DNA of 64,000 nucleotides from Bog-756 sp963704585 (GTDB lineage Bacteria; Actinomycetota; Acidimicrobiia; Acidimicrobiales; RAAP-2). The position numbers were made by a program, and so were the translations under genes. The notes beneath the pieces are model-generated. The model ran no database searches and had not been told where the DNA came from. It saw only the letters and a program-made list of their open reading frames with translations. The stretch spans positions 2,170,001 through 2,234,000 of the forward strand of contig OY969919.1 of the NCBI GenBank assembly GCA_963704585.1, in the 5' to 3' direction. Shown here piece after piece: positions 54,038-62,757 of the stretch. Position 1 is the first letter of the stretch. The number at the start of each line of letters is the position of its first letter.

Positions 54038-54398
54038 ATGGCCGCCGACGTGCGTCGTCGACTGGGACAGCGAGGTCGCAATGCGGCTGCGGGCTGGATC
54101 GGGCATCCTCAGGTCAGGGTCGCGGCGTCCGAGTTCCGATCCACCTTTCTTGACACGGTCAACTCGATCAGAACGGCGATGTTCGAAGGTGGTTTCGTCG
54201 ACGATGGCACGAGCGATCAGGACTTCGTCACGAGACTGGCATTTTCCGCGAATGGATGGAAACCCAGGAAGGTTCTGAGCAGCACGTCCGATGCGGACGA
54301 TGACATTGGCATCTGGCAGCCGCTCCACCTTGATAGCGGCCAACGCGCCGAAGTGACTTGGGTCGCTGACGTTGCAACCTCGGTGGTCTCGCAGCTAG
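54038..54398 (+). pseudogene. Interrupted gene, 5' part (continues at 56096-56613)
   Basis: ATG 54038 starts a frame (MAADVRRRLGQRGRNAAAG) that runs into the IS1380-family element. Joining base 54398 directly to base 56096 removes the element and one copy of CTAG. The reading frame then continues without a stop to 56613, giving 879 bases and 292 aa. The join reads VVSQLENNGVPV. No family is recognised. The C-terminal end looks like a winged helix. This 5' part is about 120 codons. Confidence 0.75.
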
Positions 54399-54417
54399 CC
54401 CCGCCTCTTCACGCCGC
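54399..54417 (+). repeat. IS1380-family left terminal inverted repeat
   Basis: 19 bp, CCCCGCCTCTTCACGCCGC, immediately after the CTAG target copy. It pairs perfectly with 56073-56091. The following bases (TCATTTGAG versus CATTTTGGAG at the other end) are imperfectly similar. Confidence 0.92.
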
Positions 54418-54519
54418 TCATTTGAGCTGAACCCGCCGCGTCCGCGGAAACGCCCTTCCAGTAGGGGAAACTGTGGTTGTCGAGACCCAGCAATCCCCGA
54501 ACAGAAGGGCACTTCCAAA

Positions 54520-55891
54520 GTGAACGGTAACAGCACTCGTCGCGTCGTGGTGGAACCCGGTGGGACCGGCGTGGTGGCCCACGTCGGACTGCACGCTCTT
54601 GGTCACTTTGCCGACCGATTGGGACTCGGTGATGCACTGTCTTCCCGGATCCCATGGAGTGGAAGCGGCTTCCCGCTTCACGACCGGGGCAAGGTCCTCG
54701 TGCAGACCGCACTGATGCTGGCCGGCGGTGGCGAGAGCTGTCTCGACATCGAACACCTGCGCATCGGAGGGGACCTCTTCGGCTCGGTGCCGTCGGACAC
54801 CACGGTCGCTCGCACGTTCCACGAGATCACGCCGTCGACCCGTGCCGGCATCGCAGAAGCCATGGCTGAGATGCGAGCTGAGGTGTGGTCCCGATCGTCG
54901 GCGACGACGGGCACTGATCCCGTCCTCTTGGACATCGACGCCTCCCTGGTCGAGATCCACTCGGAGAACAAGGAGCAGACAGCCCCGACCTTCAAGGGCG
55001 GCTTCGGCTTCCATCCGCTGTTCTGCTTCGCGGATTGCACCGGTGAGACGCTGTCCGCCCTGCTGCGCCCGGGGAACGCCGGCTCCAACACCGTGGCCGA
55101 TCACATCACCGTGCTCGACGGTGCCATCGTCCAGTTGCCCGCCGACATCGCTCGTGGACACCATGTCGGTGACGATCCCGAGTTGGTCAACCGGGACGTC
55201 GTCATACGGGCCGACTCGGCCGGATGCACCGAGGACTTCCTTGCGGCCTGCCGGGCCCGCAACGTCGGCTTCTTCGTCTCCGCCCGATCGAATGCCCAGG
55301 TCACGGCCGCCATCTTCGACGCCATCGGGATCGAAGAGGTGTGGCTGCATGCCCTCGCCCAGGACGGGGAGATGAAGGAGGGGGCAGCGGTGGCCGAGCT
55401 CACCTCGCTGATCGACGGGAAGAAGTTCCCCTCGAGACACTCGGCTGATCATCCGACGCGAGCCCCTCCACCCCGGAGCCCAGCGCAGCCTGTTCCCGAG
55501 TCTCGACTTCCGCTACTGGGGCTTCTACACCGACCAGGACGGCGACCCGAGAGAGCTGGATGTCACCATGCGGGCCCATGCCCACGTCGAGTCCCACATC
55601 CAGCGCCTGAAGGACTCGGGGCTCTGCCGGTTCCCCTTCGCCAGCTTCGAAGCCAACACCAACTGGCTGATGACCGTGGCCATGGCCGCCGACCTCGTGC
55701 GGTGGTTCCAGCTGCTGTGTTTCGACGGGAGTTGGCGAGACGCCCGACCCAAGGCCCTCCGCTGGGGCATCTTCCACGCCCCGGGACGTCTCGTGCACCG
55801 GGCACGCCAGCGTGTCGTGCGCATCATCGACGGCTGGCCGACCGCCCAGGTACTCCTTGATGCCTACCAACGCATCGAACTCATCACCTGA
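54520..55891 (+). pseudogene. IS1380-family transposase, frameshifted
   Basis: The first frame (GTG 54520 to about 55432) holds most of the DDE domain: LLDIDASLVEIHSENKEQ (first acidic residue), GFGFHPLFCF and NRDVVIRADSAG (second acidic region). The last 150 codons (IIRREPLHPG, LDFRYWGFYTDQDG, HAHVESHIQRLKDSGL with the final Glu) are in the next frame and end at 55891. The span is 3n+1. One base near 55432 restores about 456 aa, normal for the family. The IS is either dead or misread there. Confidence 0.85.
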
Positions 55892-56072
55892 CCGACACCC
55901 GGGACCCCGTGAGACGGCACCAGCTTGACGACGCGCGCCCCGAAGCATGTCCCTGGTCACTTTCGACCCCGACAAATCGCACCATGACCGTCGTCGTCGT
56001 CACAACGGAGCCACAATCACCGGTCCGCACGCTCACCCCACCGGAATGACGACTTCACGCCACTCCAAAATG

Positions 56073-56091
56073 GCGGCGTGAAGAGGCGGGG
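56073..56091 (-). repeat. IS1380-family right terminal inverted repeat
   Basis: 19 bp, perfect complement of 54399-54417, followed by the second CTAG target copy at 56092-56095. Confidence 0.92.
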
Positions 56092-56095
56092 CTAG

Positions 56096-56613
56096 AGAAC
56101 AATGGGGTCCCTGTCGACCCGCGCCACGCTCCGAACGTACTGGTTTTCCTCCAGCTGTCGCTGGCGATCCCGCCTGAAGCATGGGACCGTCCCTCTTCCG
56201 AACTGGTCCGGATGCTCAACACCGGTGCGAATGTTCTCTTGGGACCTGAGCCGGGCGCCATGCGAGCAAGTCGCCACTCAGACACCGACACGGATCCGCA
56301 TGATGCACTTCAGCTGGATCGCAAGCTTCGTGGAACTCGTCAAATTCCGGCTCCTGTAGCGGGAGGAGGGTCAAGAAGGCCAAATCGGAAAGTTCAGAGA
56401 CGACTGGATCTACTGAAGCAAGCACTCGACGAAACTCTGGCGACCGGAACGGTCCTCCCGTCTGCGTCGGAGGTCTATGACCAATATGCGCGGTGCACAG
56501 ATGTCACACTGGGTGGCAGGTGGCGAGTGCTCTTAGGGCACCGCAGGTACGCGCCCGAGCTCAGCCGTACGACCGTCTCCAGAGACATGAAAAGGCTCAA
56601 GCTCGATTCGTAA
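56096..56613 (+). pseudogene. Interrupted gene, 3' part (starts at 54038)
   Basis: About 170 codons in frame with the 5' part once the IS and one CTAG are removed. It includes VFLQLSLAIPPEAWDRPS, a basic linker (GGSRRPNRKVQRRLDLL) and a C-terminal segment (PSASEVYDQYARCTD and YAPELSRTTVSRDMKRLKLDS) that looks like a winged helix for DNA binding. No family name can be given. The TAA stop lies just before the IS21 end. Possibly a replication or regulatory gene of the element. Confidence 0.7.
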
Positions 56614-56743
56614 AAACACACGTCGATCCTCGGCGAATCCGAGAAAGCTCGTCAGTTTGCGGTCGCTAACCTGTCCGTGGCCAGTTTCCAGTCCGCGGTT
56701 TTGGCCACCAGAAGTCCTCACCCCTCGGTGTGAGTGTTCAACT

Positions 56744-57517
56744 CTATTTGAGCTTCTGACCTCCTTCCCGGCGACGGGCCTCTTCGTGCCGGAACGACTC
56801 GCCGGAGGTGGCCACGAGGACGCCGTGGTGGAGGAGTCGGTCGAGCAGGCTGACCGCGGTGGTGTGCTCCGGCAGGAACCGTCCCCAGTCCTCGAAGGGC
56901 CAGTGCGAGCCGATCCCGAGGGACCGGCGTTCGTAGGCGGCGGCCACGATCCGGAAGAAGAGCTGGGCACCGGTGTCGTCCATCGGGGCGAAGCCGATCT
57001 CGTCGATCAGGATGAGGTCTGCCTTGAGGAGCTGCTCGATCATCCGACCGACGCAGTTGTCGGCCAGGCCGCGGTAGAGGGTCTCGACGAGGTCGGTGGC
57101 GGTGAAGTAGCGGACCCGGCGACCTTGCTCGACGGCACAGTGGCCGAGGGCGACGAGCAGGTGGGACTTGCCGGTCCCGGCCGGTCCGACGAGACAGAGG
57201 TTCTCCGTCGCGGTGATCCACTCGAGCGAGGCCAGATAGTCGAACGTGGCGCGGGGCACCGAGGAGGCGTCGACGTCGAACTCCTCGAGGGTCTTCCTCA
57301 CCGGGAAGGAGGCCTGGGCCATGCGTGCCCGGGCGTTCGACGCGTCACGCGAGACGATCTCGGCTTCGACGAGCGTGCGGAGGAACTCCTCTGGCTTCCA
57401 TCGTTGCGTCTTCGCCACCACCAACAGCTCGGGGGAGAGCTTGCGCATCGCGCCGAGGCGGAGGCGACGGAGACCGGTCTCGATGTCGGCCGGCAACGGC
57501 GGTGGTGTGGTGCTCAT
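56744..57517 (-). CDS. istB: IstB-like ATP-binding helper of IS21 transposition
   Basis: 257 aa. Walker A is GPAGTGKSHLL, Walker B is ADLILIDEIGFAP, and YFTATDLVETLYRG is typical of IstB. It is a AAA+ ATPase that activates the IstA transposase at target DNA. ATG 57517 is taken from family length. No stop separates it from the upstream istA remnant, so the frame reads through from IstA into IstB. That is unusual, because the two are normally separate overlapping genes. The C-terminus (HEEARRREGGQKLK) is complete. Confidence 0.9.
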   Translation of the reverse strand: MSTTPPPLPADIETGLRRLRLGAMRKLSPELLVVAKTQRWKPEEFLRTLVEAEIVSRDASNARARMAQASFPVRKTLEEFDVDASSVPRATFDYLASLEWITATENLCLVGPAGTGKSHLLVALGHCAVEQGRRVRYFTATDLVETLYRGLADNCVGRMIEQLLKADLILIDEIGFAPMDDTGAQLFFRIVAAAYERRSLGIGSHWPFEDWGRFLPEHTTAVSLLDRLLHHGVLVATSGESFRHEEARRREGGQKLK

Positions 57518-58299
57518 GACCTGTCGCCGATCGCGTAATCGCCGAGCGAGCGCGTCGACGACCGGGAGGTCGACGATGAGCGCGTCGCCGGGTCCCCTCG
57601 GGCGCGGAACGCCAGTCCCCGCGATGAGGATCGAGCGCACGTCGTGGGCCCGGAACCGACCGAACTCGACGGCCCGCTCGATGGCTGCCACCAGTGCTTC
57701 CTTGCCGTGTGCGGCCTCCATGGCGCAGAGCTCGGCGAGGTCGGCCGCGAGGGTGGTCACGCCCCGGGCGGCCGCCCCCTTGATGAACTCCTCGGCCACC
57801 GGCCCGAGCGCGACGAAGGTCTTCTCGGCGTCGGTCTTGGCCCGCACCGCCCGGGCCGGCGTCGGCCTCGACCCGCCGTAGTGGTCGTCGCACACAGCAG
57901 TCTCACCAGGGGCGACGAGGTCGTGGCGGGCGATGATCTCGCCCAGGAAGACGATGGTCACCGTGCGGTCGACCACCACCAGCTCGACCTGGCGGCCGAT
58001 GTGGGACGTCGGCACCGAGTAGCGGGCCGAGCCGAACCGGACGCAGCTCAGCCGGTCGACCTTTCTGAGCACCACCTTGCCGATCCGGGCCCGCAACTGT
58101 GGCAGATCGCCGAGCAGGTCGCGCTCGACCAGAAGCCGCTCGGCGGGCACGGCACAGATCTCGGAGTGCACCGTTGCGTTGACCTCGGTGCACCACGCGA
58201 CACCCTTCGCGTTCGCACCCGCGAGATCGCTCACGCTCAGCTCTCCGGGAATCATGAGGTCGGACTTCACGTAGCCGACGTGGTTCTCGACAGGCCCTT
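57518..58299 (-). pseudogene. istA: IstA transposase, 3' part
   Basis: The C-terminal part of IstA: VENHVGYVKSDLM (with the final DDE Glu region), NATVHSEICAVPAERLLVERD, and the beta-barrel segment YSVPTSHIGRQVELVV with HYGGSRPTPARAVR. It continues in frame into istB. The 5' part lies 3.3 kb away at 61611-62292. At the junction (near 58291) the sequence AAGGGCCTGTCGAG lacks one base compared with the expected CTGGTCGAG, so even a precise excision would leave a shift unless that is a read error. Confidence 0.85.
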
Positions 58300-58346
58300 G
58301 GACAGAGCCGTCGAATGCATCTGGTGATCCAGGTGCGCCACATCGG

Positions 58347-58634
58347 GTGCGGGTGACCCATCCGTTCCATCCGCTCGCCGGACGAGAGTTCGACTTCGCG
58401 TTCGTGCGCCAGAACTGGGGTGAGGACCGGGTCTACTTCGTCGATGAAGTCGGTGAGCTCAAGGGTCTTCCCGCAGGCTGGACCGACGCTGGACCGCTCG
58501 ACCCCTTCACCGTGGTGTCGGCCGGGCGCTCGACGTTCCGCATCGAAGACCTACTCGCACTGGCGGACCTGCTCGCCGGGTTGAAGCCGCCCGCCTCCCG
58601 CCGGCGTGTAAAGCGCATTCCGCCGCAAGTGTAA
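58347..58634 (+). CDS. DUF5372/Y4bD-like protein of the recombinase cassette
   Basis: 95 aa. VTHPFHPLAGREFDFAFVRQNWGEDRVYF and LKGLPAGWTDAGPLDPF form a compact beta-rich domain found almost only beside recombinase cassettes of this kind. Family function is unknown. The C-terminus is basic (SRRRVKRIPPQV), suggesting nucleic-acid contact. It starts at GTG 58347, close to the left edge of the insertion. Confidence 0.82.
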   Translation: MRVTHPFHPLAGREFDFAFVRQNWGEDRVYFVDEVGELKGLPAGWTDAGPLDPFTVVSAGRSTFRIEDLLALADLLAGLKPPASRRRVKRIPPQV

Positions 58635-58730
58635 GGGTGATTCCGCCGAAGGCGCCCCACTCATAGTCTCGGGTCAGGTCTCGGAGGGCAGAGTTTTCCA
58701 GGTGAAGTGCCATAATAGAGGCAGAGGTCC

Positions 58731-58760
58731 TTGACACCGCACAAGTTAGCGGCGTAATGA
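58731..58760 (+). promoter_or_regulatory. Probable promoter of the cassette HTH-recombinase operon
   Basis: TTGACA (58731-58736) and TAATGA (58755-58760) with an 18-bp spacer lie about 30 bp before the helix-turn-helix gene, which has an AGGAGG ribosome-binding site. The match to consensus is good. It would drive the three downstream genes. Confidence 0.55.
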
Positions 58761-58792
58761 TACTTACATCCGTGTCAATCCCAGGAGGTCCG

Positions 58793-59266
58793 ATGGCCAG
58801 GCGCAGGATCGAGGATCCGAAAGTGCAGGCTCTTCGCGAGGCGCGCTCGCTCAATCCCCGGCCCGAGGACGTCATCGACGCCGCCTTCGCCGCCGGGACG
58901 TTCTTCGACGCTCGGGACCTCGTGCAGGTGAAGTACGAGATGGTGCGGCGGGTGCGCGTGGAGGGCGAGGCGGTGTCGGAGGCGTCGACCAAGTTCGGGT
59001 TCTCCCGGCCGAGCTGGTATGCGGCGGCCGAGTCGCTCGACGCGTCGGGGCTGCCGGGGCTCGTGCCGGCGCGTCCCGGGCCGCGCCGGGCCCACAAGCT
59101 CACCGAGGAGATCGTTGACTTCATGGGCCAGGCCGTGGACGGCGATCCGTCACTCCGCCCCGCCGACCTGGCGGCCATGGTGGCGAACCGGTTCTCGGTC
59201 AGCGTCCATCCTCGTTCGGTCGAGCGCGCCCTCGCCCGCCGGCGGGGGCCCAAAAGTGGAGCATGA
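58793..59266 (+). CDS. Helix-turn-helix protein of the recombinase cassette
   Basis: 157 aa. FGFSRPSWYAAAESLDASGLPGL is the recognition part of a helix-turn-helix like that in IS481/IS3-type N-termini. The C-terminal part (VANRFSVSVHPRSVERALARRR) is a second one. It may recognise the cassette ends or regulate the recombinase. ATG 58793 has a perfect AGGAGG site. It overlaps the next gene by 11 bases. Confidence 0.85.
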   Translation: MARRRIEDPKVQALREARSLNPRPEDVIDAAFAAGTFFDARDLVQVKYEMVRRVRVEGEAVSEASTKFGFSRPSWYAAAESLDASGLPGLVPARPGPRRAHKLTEEIVDFMGQAVDGDPSLRPADLAAMVANRFSVSVHPRSVERALARRRGPKSGA

Positions 59267-59528
59267 CCGCGCCCCCGACGACGGCGCAGCCAGCGGGCTC
59301 GCCGACCGTTATGAGGAGCTTCGGAGCGCCGCTTCGGGCGGCATGTCCGGTGGCAACGGCCTCGCCTTGTTCAGCGCCAAGGGCATGGCGCACTGGATGT
59401 CCGCGTGGCGCCAGCTCGCCCCCGTGCCGGCGTCAGCGCCGCAGCCAGTTGGCGGTCCGCTGCCGGACGACGTTGTGGCCGTGCTCGCCGCCATGGCGAC
59501 CGCATGCATCGGAGGGAATGCGCCATGA
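59256..59528 (+). CDS. Small conserved protein of the recombinase cassette
   Basis: 90 aa. LADRYEELRSAASGG, then GLALFSAKGMAHWMSAW and DDVVAVLAAMATACI, is the pattern of the small protein between the helix-turn-helix and recombinase genes in similar cassettes. It is helical and has no known function. GTG 59256 overlaps the previous gene, and the stop overlaps the recombinase ATG (ATGA). Coupling suggests a stoichiometric partner of the recombinase. Confidence 0.78.
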   Translation: MEHDRAPDDGAASGLADRYEELRSAASGGMSGGNGLALFSAKGMAHWMSAWRQLAPVPASAPQPVGGPLPDDVVAVLAAMATACIGGNAP

Positions 59529-61588
59529 GCCTCGAAGCCGCTGACAAAATCGGCGCCGACCATCTTCGGCGCGGCGCCTATCTCTATGTGCGCCAATCGA
59601 CGCTGCGCCAGGTCATGGAGAATACGACCTCCACCGAACGCCAATACGGGCTTCAGCAGCGGGCGCTCGCCCTCGGATGGCCGGCTGAGCAGATAGTGGT
59701 CATCGATGACGACCTCGGCCGCTCCGGCGCCACCGCTGAAGGTCGCGAAGGCTTCCAACGGCTTGTCGCCGAGGTCGGTCTGGGCAAGGCGGGGATCGTC
59801 ATCGGGCTCGAGGTGTCACGTTTGGCGCGTAACAACGCCGACTGGCATCGCCTCCTCGAGATCTGTGCGCTCACCGAGACACTTATCCTCGACGAGGACG
59901 GCTTGTATGACCCGTGCGCCTTCAACGACCGGCTCCTGCTCGGGCTCAAGGGGCAGATGTCCGAGGCCGAGCTCCACATGCTTCGCTCGCGGTTGCGCGG
60001 TGGCGTGCTGGCCAAGGCGCGCCGTGGCGAGCTCGCCTCCCCGCTCCCGGTTGGCTTCCTCTATGACCCCAACACGAAGGTGGTGCTCGACCCTGACGCC
60101 AGTGTCCAGCAGGCGATCCGCCATTTCTTCGCCACTTTTGCCCGCACCGGATCGGCCCGGGCGACGGTGAGGGCCTTCGCCGACGAGGGGCTGCTGTTCC
60201 CGCTCCGCATCCGCACCGGGCCCAACAAGGGCGAGCTCACCTGGGCGCCGCTGCAGCACCACCGGGTTCTCCAGATCCTGCACAACCCACGCTACGCGGG
60301 CGCCTTCTGTTTCGGCCGGCACAAGTCTCGGCGCCTGGCCGACGGCAAGACGCGTCTCGAGCTACTGCCGCGCGACCAATGGCTCGCGCTCATTCCCGAC
60401 GCGCACGACGGCTACATCGCCTGGGCCGAGTTCGAGGCCAACTTGGCCCGCCTCGCCGAGCAATCGCGGGCCCACGGTCGCGACCGCCGGGCCAGCCCGC
60501 CCCGCGAGGGTCCGGCGCTGCTGCAAGGGATCGTGGTGTGCGGGCGTTGCGGAGGCCGCATGACGGTTCGCTATCGCAGCCGGCGCGGCGAGCAGATCCC
60601 GATCTATGCCTGTCAGCGCAGCGGCATCGAGAACGGCGAGCCGATCTGCCAAGTGATCACCGGCGTCGCCATCGACCAGGCCGTCAGCGCATTGCTCGTC
60701 GAGGCGGTTACTCCGTTGTCGCTCGAGGTTGCGCTCGCTGTTCAGGCCGAGCTCGAGGCGCGTTCTGACGAGGCGGAGCAGATGCGCAAGGCCGATGTCG
60801 AGCGGGCCCGTCACTCGGCCGAACTCGCCCGGCGGCGCTACCTGACCGTCGATCCTGACAACCGCCTGGTCGCTGCCACCCTCGAGGCTGACTGGAACGA
60901 CGCACTGCGCCAGCTGTCCAGTGCTGTCGAGCACTATGAGCGGCGCCATGAGGGCTCGGTGGCGCTCGACGACGACCAACGCGCCAAGGTCGCATCGATT
61001 GCGGCCGACTTCCCGTCGTTGTGGTCAGACCCACGCACTCCCCAACGCGAGCGCAAGCGCATGGTGCGTCTGCTGCTCGCGGATGTCACGTTGAACCGGG
61101 ACGGCGGCATCACCGTGCACGTCCGCTTCAAGGGCGGACAGACGACGACCCTCAAGCTCGAGTCCCTCCTCAGCGCGCCTGACCTCCGGCGCACGCCAGC
61201 CGCAGTGGTCGCTGAGATTGATCGCCTCCTCGACATCGCCACAGACGCAGGAATCGCCGACGCGCTGAACGAGGCGGGCGTCGCTTCGGGGACGGGTCAG
61301 TCCTTCACTTCCGGCATGGTGCGCCACATCCGGATCAAGCACGGGCTGGTTTGCCGCGAACAGCGCCTCAGGGACCGCGGCATGGTCGGTCTCGGCGAGG
61401 TCGCCGCCCTACTCGGGGTCTGCACGCACTCGATCAAGCGGTGGGCCGCTGAGGGCCGGATCGCATCTGAACTGCTCCACGACCGAGGCGACCGTCTCTA
61501 TGAGGTGCCGGCGGCTGCACCCTTCAAGCCAATCGGAAGACCTCTGGGATCAGGGAAATCACCGAAAGCTGTCGCGAAACAACCATAG
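59525..61588 (+). CDS. Serine recombinase (large, zinc-ribbon type)
   Basis: 687 aa. The resolvase domain has AYLYVRQSTLRQV with the catalytic Ser at residue 25, GRSGATAEGREGFQRL and SRLARNNADWHRLL. The recombinase domain (PVGFLYDP, HHRVLQILHNPRYAGAF) leads to a zinc ribbon (CGRCGGRMTVRY, YACQRS and a further Cys), a coiled coil, and a C-terminal MerR-like helix-turn-helix (GLGEVAALLGVCTHSIKRW). It probably moves the cassette by cutting at a short core. The gene is intact. Confidence 0.92.
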   Translation: MSLEAADKIGADHLRRGAYLYVRQSTLRQVMENTTSTERQYGLQQRALALGWPAEQIVVIDDDLGRSGATAEGREGFQRLVAEVGLGKAGIVIGLEVSRLARNNADWHRLLEICALTETLILDEDGLYDPCAFNDRLLLGLKGQMSEAELHMLRSRLRGGVLAKARRGELASPLPVGFLYDPNTKVVLDPDASVQQAIRHFFATFARTGSARATVRAFADEGLLFPLRIRTGPNKGELTWAPLQHHRVLQILHNPRYAGAFCFGRHKSRRLADGKTRLELLPRDQWLALIPDAHDGYIAWAEFEANLARLAEQSRAHGRDRRASPPREGPALLQGIVVCGRCGGRMTVRYRSRRGEQIPIYACQRSGIENGEPICQVITGVAIDQAVSALLVEAVTPLSLEVALAVQAELEARSDEAEQMRKADVERARHSAELARRRYLTVDPDNRLVAATLEADWNDALRQLSSAVEHYERRHEGSVALDDDQRAKVASIAADFPSLWSDPRTPQRERKRMVRLLLADVTLNRDGGITVHVRFKGGQTTTLKLESLLSAPDLRRTPAAVVAEIDRLLDIATDAGIADALNEAGVASGTGQSFTSGMVRHIRIKHGLVCREQRLRDRGMVGLGEVAALLGVCTHSIKRWAAEGRIASELLHDRGDRLYEVPAAAPFKPIGRPLGSGKSPKAVAKQP

Positions 61589-61610
61589 GAGGTGCAGTGT
61601 GGAGGCAAAG

Positions 61611-62292
61611 CCTTCGACTCGGGGTCAGCTCCCTCGCAGAAGTCCGGCCTGCATCCGTAGTGGGTGACGAAGCGCACGTAGTCCGGTGTCGGGATCACGA
61701 GCCCCGCCACCGTGCCGCCTTTCAGACAACCCATGCGATCGGTGAGGAGGGTCTTCGGCACGCCGCCGATCGTCTCCATGCACTGAGCCAGGGCGGCCAT
61801 GGTCGTCTCGGCTCCAAGGTTGTCGGCGAAGCACACGAAGCGGAACCTGCTCCACGCGAGCACCGCGCAGAACACGAACAGCGGGCCGATCTCCCCCCAG
61901 TCGAACACCAACATGTCGCCGGGCGCCCACACGCCCGGGCGGCGTCCGCGGTGATGGTCGGCCCGCCACCGCGCCTTCGCGTCCGCGACCGCCCGGCGCA
62001 GGTTGCGCGCCGAGCCCTCGTAGCCGGCGGCGACGACCACCGGCAGGAGCCGCTTGGCCGAGATCCGGCCCTCGGTCCTCCTCACCCGCTCGGCGATGAT
62101 CGCGGTCACGTCGTCGTAGTTGTGCACGACGTCGATCTCGCTCCCCGGCCCGGTCTCCTCCGCCGCTCTCGCGGCCTCGACGACCCGCTTGACGGTCTTC
62201 GCACTCGTGCCGCACAGCTCGGCAGCTGCTCGGTAGGTGCCCACCTCTCGGTAGGCGGCTTGGATGTCCATTCGTTCCCTCGCTGATTTCAT
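61611..62292 (-). pseudogene. istA: IstA transposase, 5' part
   Basis: The first 227 codons of IS21 transposase IstA. The N-terminal helix-turn-helix is visible in REVGTYRAAAELCGTSAKTVKRVV. The first catalytic Asp lies in MLVFDWGEIGP and the second in TLLTDRMGC. It stops matching at GADPESK, where the recombinase cassette begins; the rest is at 57518-58299. ATG 62292 is the family start with a GGGGG stretch upstream. Inactive while interrupted. Confidence 0.9.
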
Positions 62293-62496
62293 GGAGGTGT
62301 CCCCCTCGGTCGGTGCGGCGGTTGGCTTGCACCGCCACCGTCACCGTCCGGGGGGACCCTCAGGTGGATGCTTCAGCGAGGGGTGAGGACTTCTGGTGGC
62401 CACCAGCGCGGACTTCTCATGGCCAAAAACGGGGACTTTCTCGTGGCCACGGACAGCGACCGCTCGTTGACGATTCAGACTCCGCATGATGACCAC

Positions 62497-62715
62497 ATGC
62501 AGATATTCCTGACAATTGACCAAGCGGCAGACCGTCTGGGCATGGGCCGGACATGGACCTACGAGCGGGTGCTCGTTGGCGAACATCCTTCAGTGAAGCT
62601 CGGGCGTGCCCGGCGCATCCCGGCAGCGGCGGTCGACGAATTTGCCTCCCGAATCACCTCAGAGCAGCTCGGCACGCCGGTCCCCGGAGTCGAAATCGAT
62701 CGCGCCACGGACTGA
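62497..62715 (+). CDS. xis: Excisionase-like helix-turn-helix protein
   Basis: 72 aa. FLTIDQAADRLGMGRTWTYERVL and VKLGRARRIPAAAVDEFASRI are the MerR-like excisionase signature of actinobacterial integrative elements. It controls the direction of recombination by the integrase. ATG 62497 lies right after the IS21 end, so the IS21 insertion cut off whatever lay upstream. It leads to the replication gene in the same direction. Confidence 0.85.
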   Translation: MQIFLTIDQAADRLGMGRTWTYERVLVGEHPSVKLGRARRIPAAAVDEFASRITSEQLGTPVPGVEIDRATD

Positions 62716-62757
62716 TCGTCACTCCGGGGACTGAGGCACCTCTGGGAGCGAGTCGAC

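Larger units (their letters stand above)
54399..56091. mobile_element. IS1380-family insertion sequence, 1693 bp
   Basis: Terminal inverted repeats of 19 bp match perfectly (CCCCGCCTCTTCACGCCGC at the left, its complement at the right). The flanking bases on both sides are CTAG (54395-54398 and 56092-56095), a 4-bp target duplication. The length and the transposase type are normal for IS1380. CTAG is itself a palindrome, so the exact edge could shift by a few bases, but the restored reading frame of the target gene fixes it. The transposase is frameshifted. Confidence 0.9.
58300..61610 (+). mobile_element. Serine-recombinase cassette inserted in istA (Y4bABCD-type)
   Basis: About 3.3 kb with four plus-strand genes: DUF5372-like, helix-turn-helix, a 90-aa protein and a 687-aa serine recombinase. 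It splits istA: AAGG occurs on both sides of the junction (minus strand), consistent with a short crossover core and no long inverted repeats, as expected for serine recombinases. The gene set resembles the duplicated y4bA-D/y4pH-K group of the Rhizobium NGR234 plasmid. The edges are set by the istA reading and are good to a few bases. Confidence 0.8.
56672..62455. mobile_element. IS21-family element, split by a serine-recombinase cassette
   Basis: The ends carry inverted TGTCCGTGGCCA (56672-56683) and TGGCCACGGACA (62444-62455). An inner 25-bp repeat matches at 56703-56727 and 62377-62401, the multiple terminal repeats typical of IS21. It holds istB and the two separated parts of istA on the minus strand. 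Without the 3.3-kb insert (about 58300-61610) the IS would be about 2.5 kb, normal for the family. GCGGTCGC/GCGACCGC just outside also match in inverted orientation, but a 5-bp difference at the left end leaves the edge uncertain. Confidence 0.85.

Noticed and set aside
59525..61588. Large serine recombinase as the integrase of the tRNA-bounded element
   Set aside because: It belongs to the cassette inside istA, and serine recombinases do not normally use tRNA 3' ends. The tyrosine integrase beginning at 63974 fits better.
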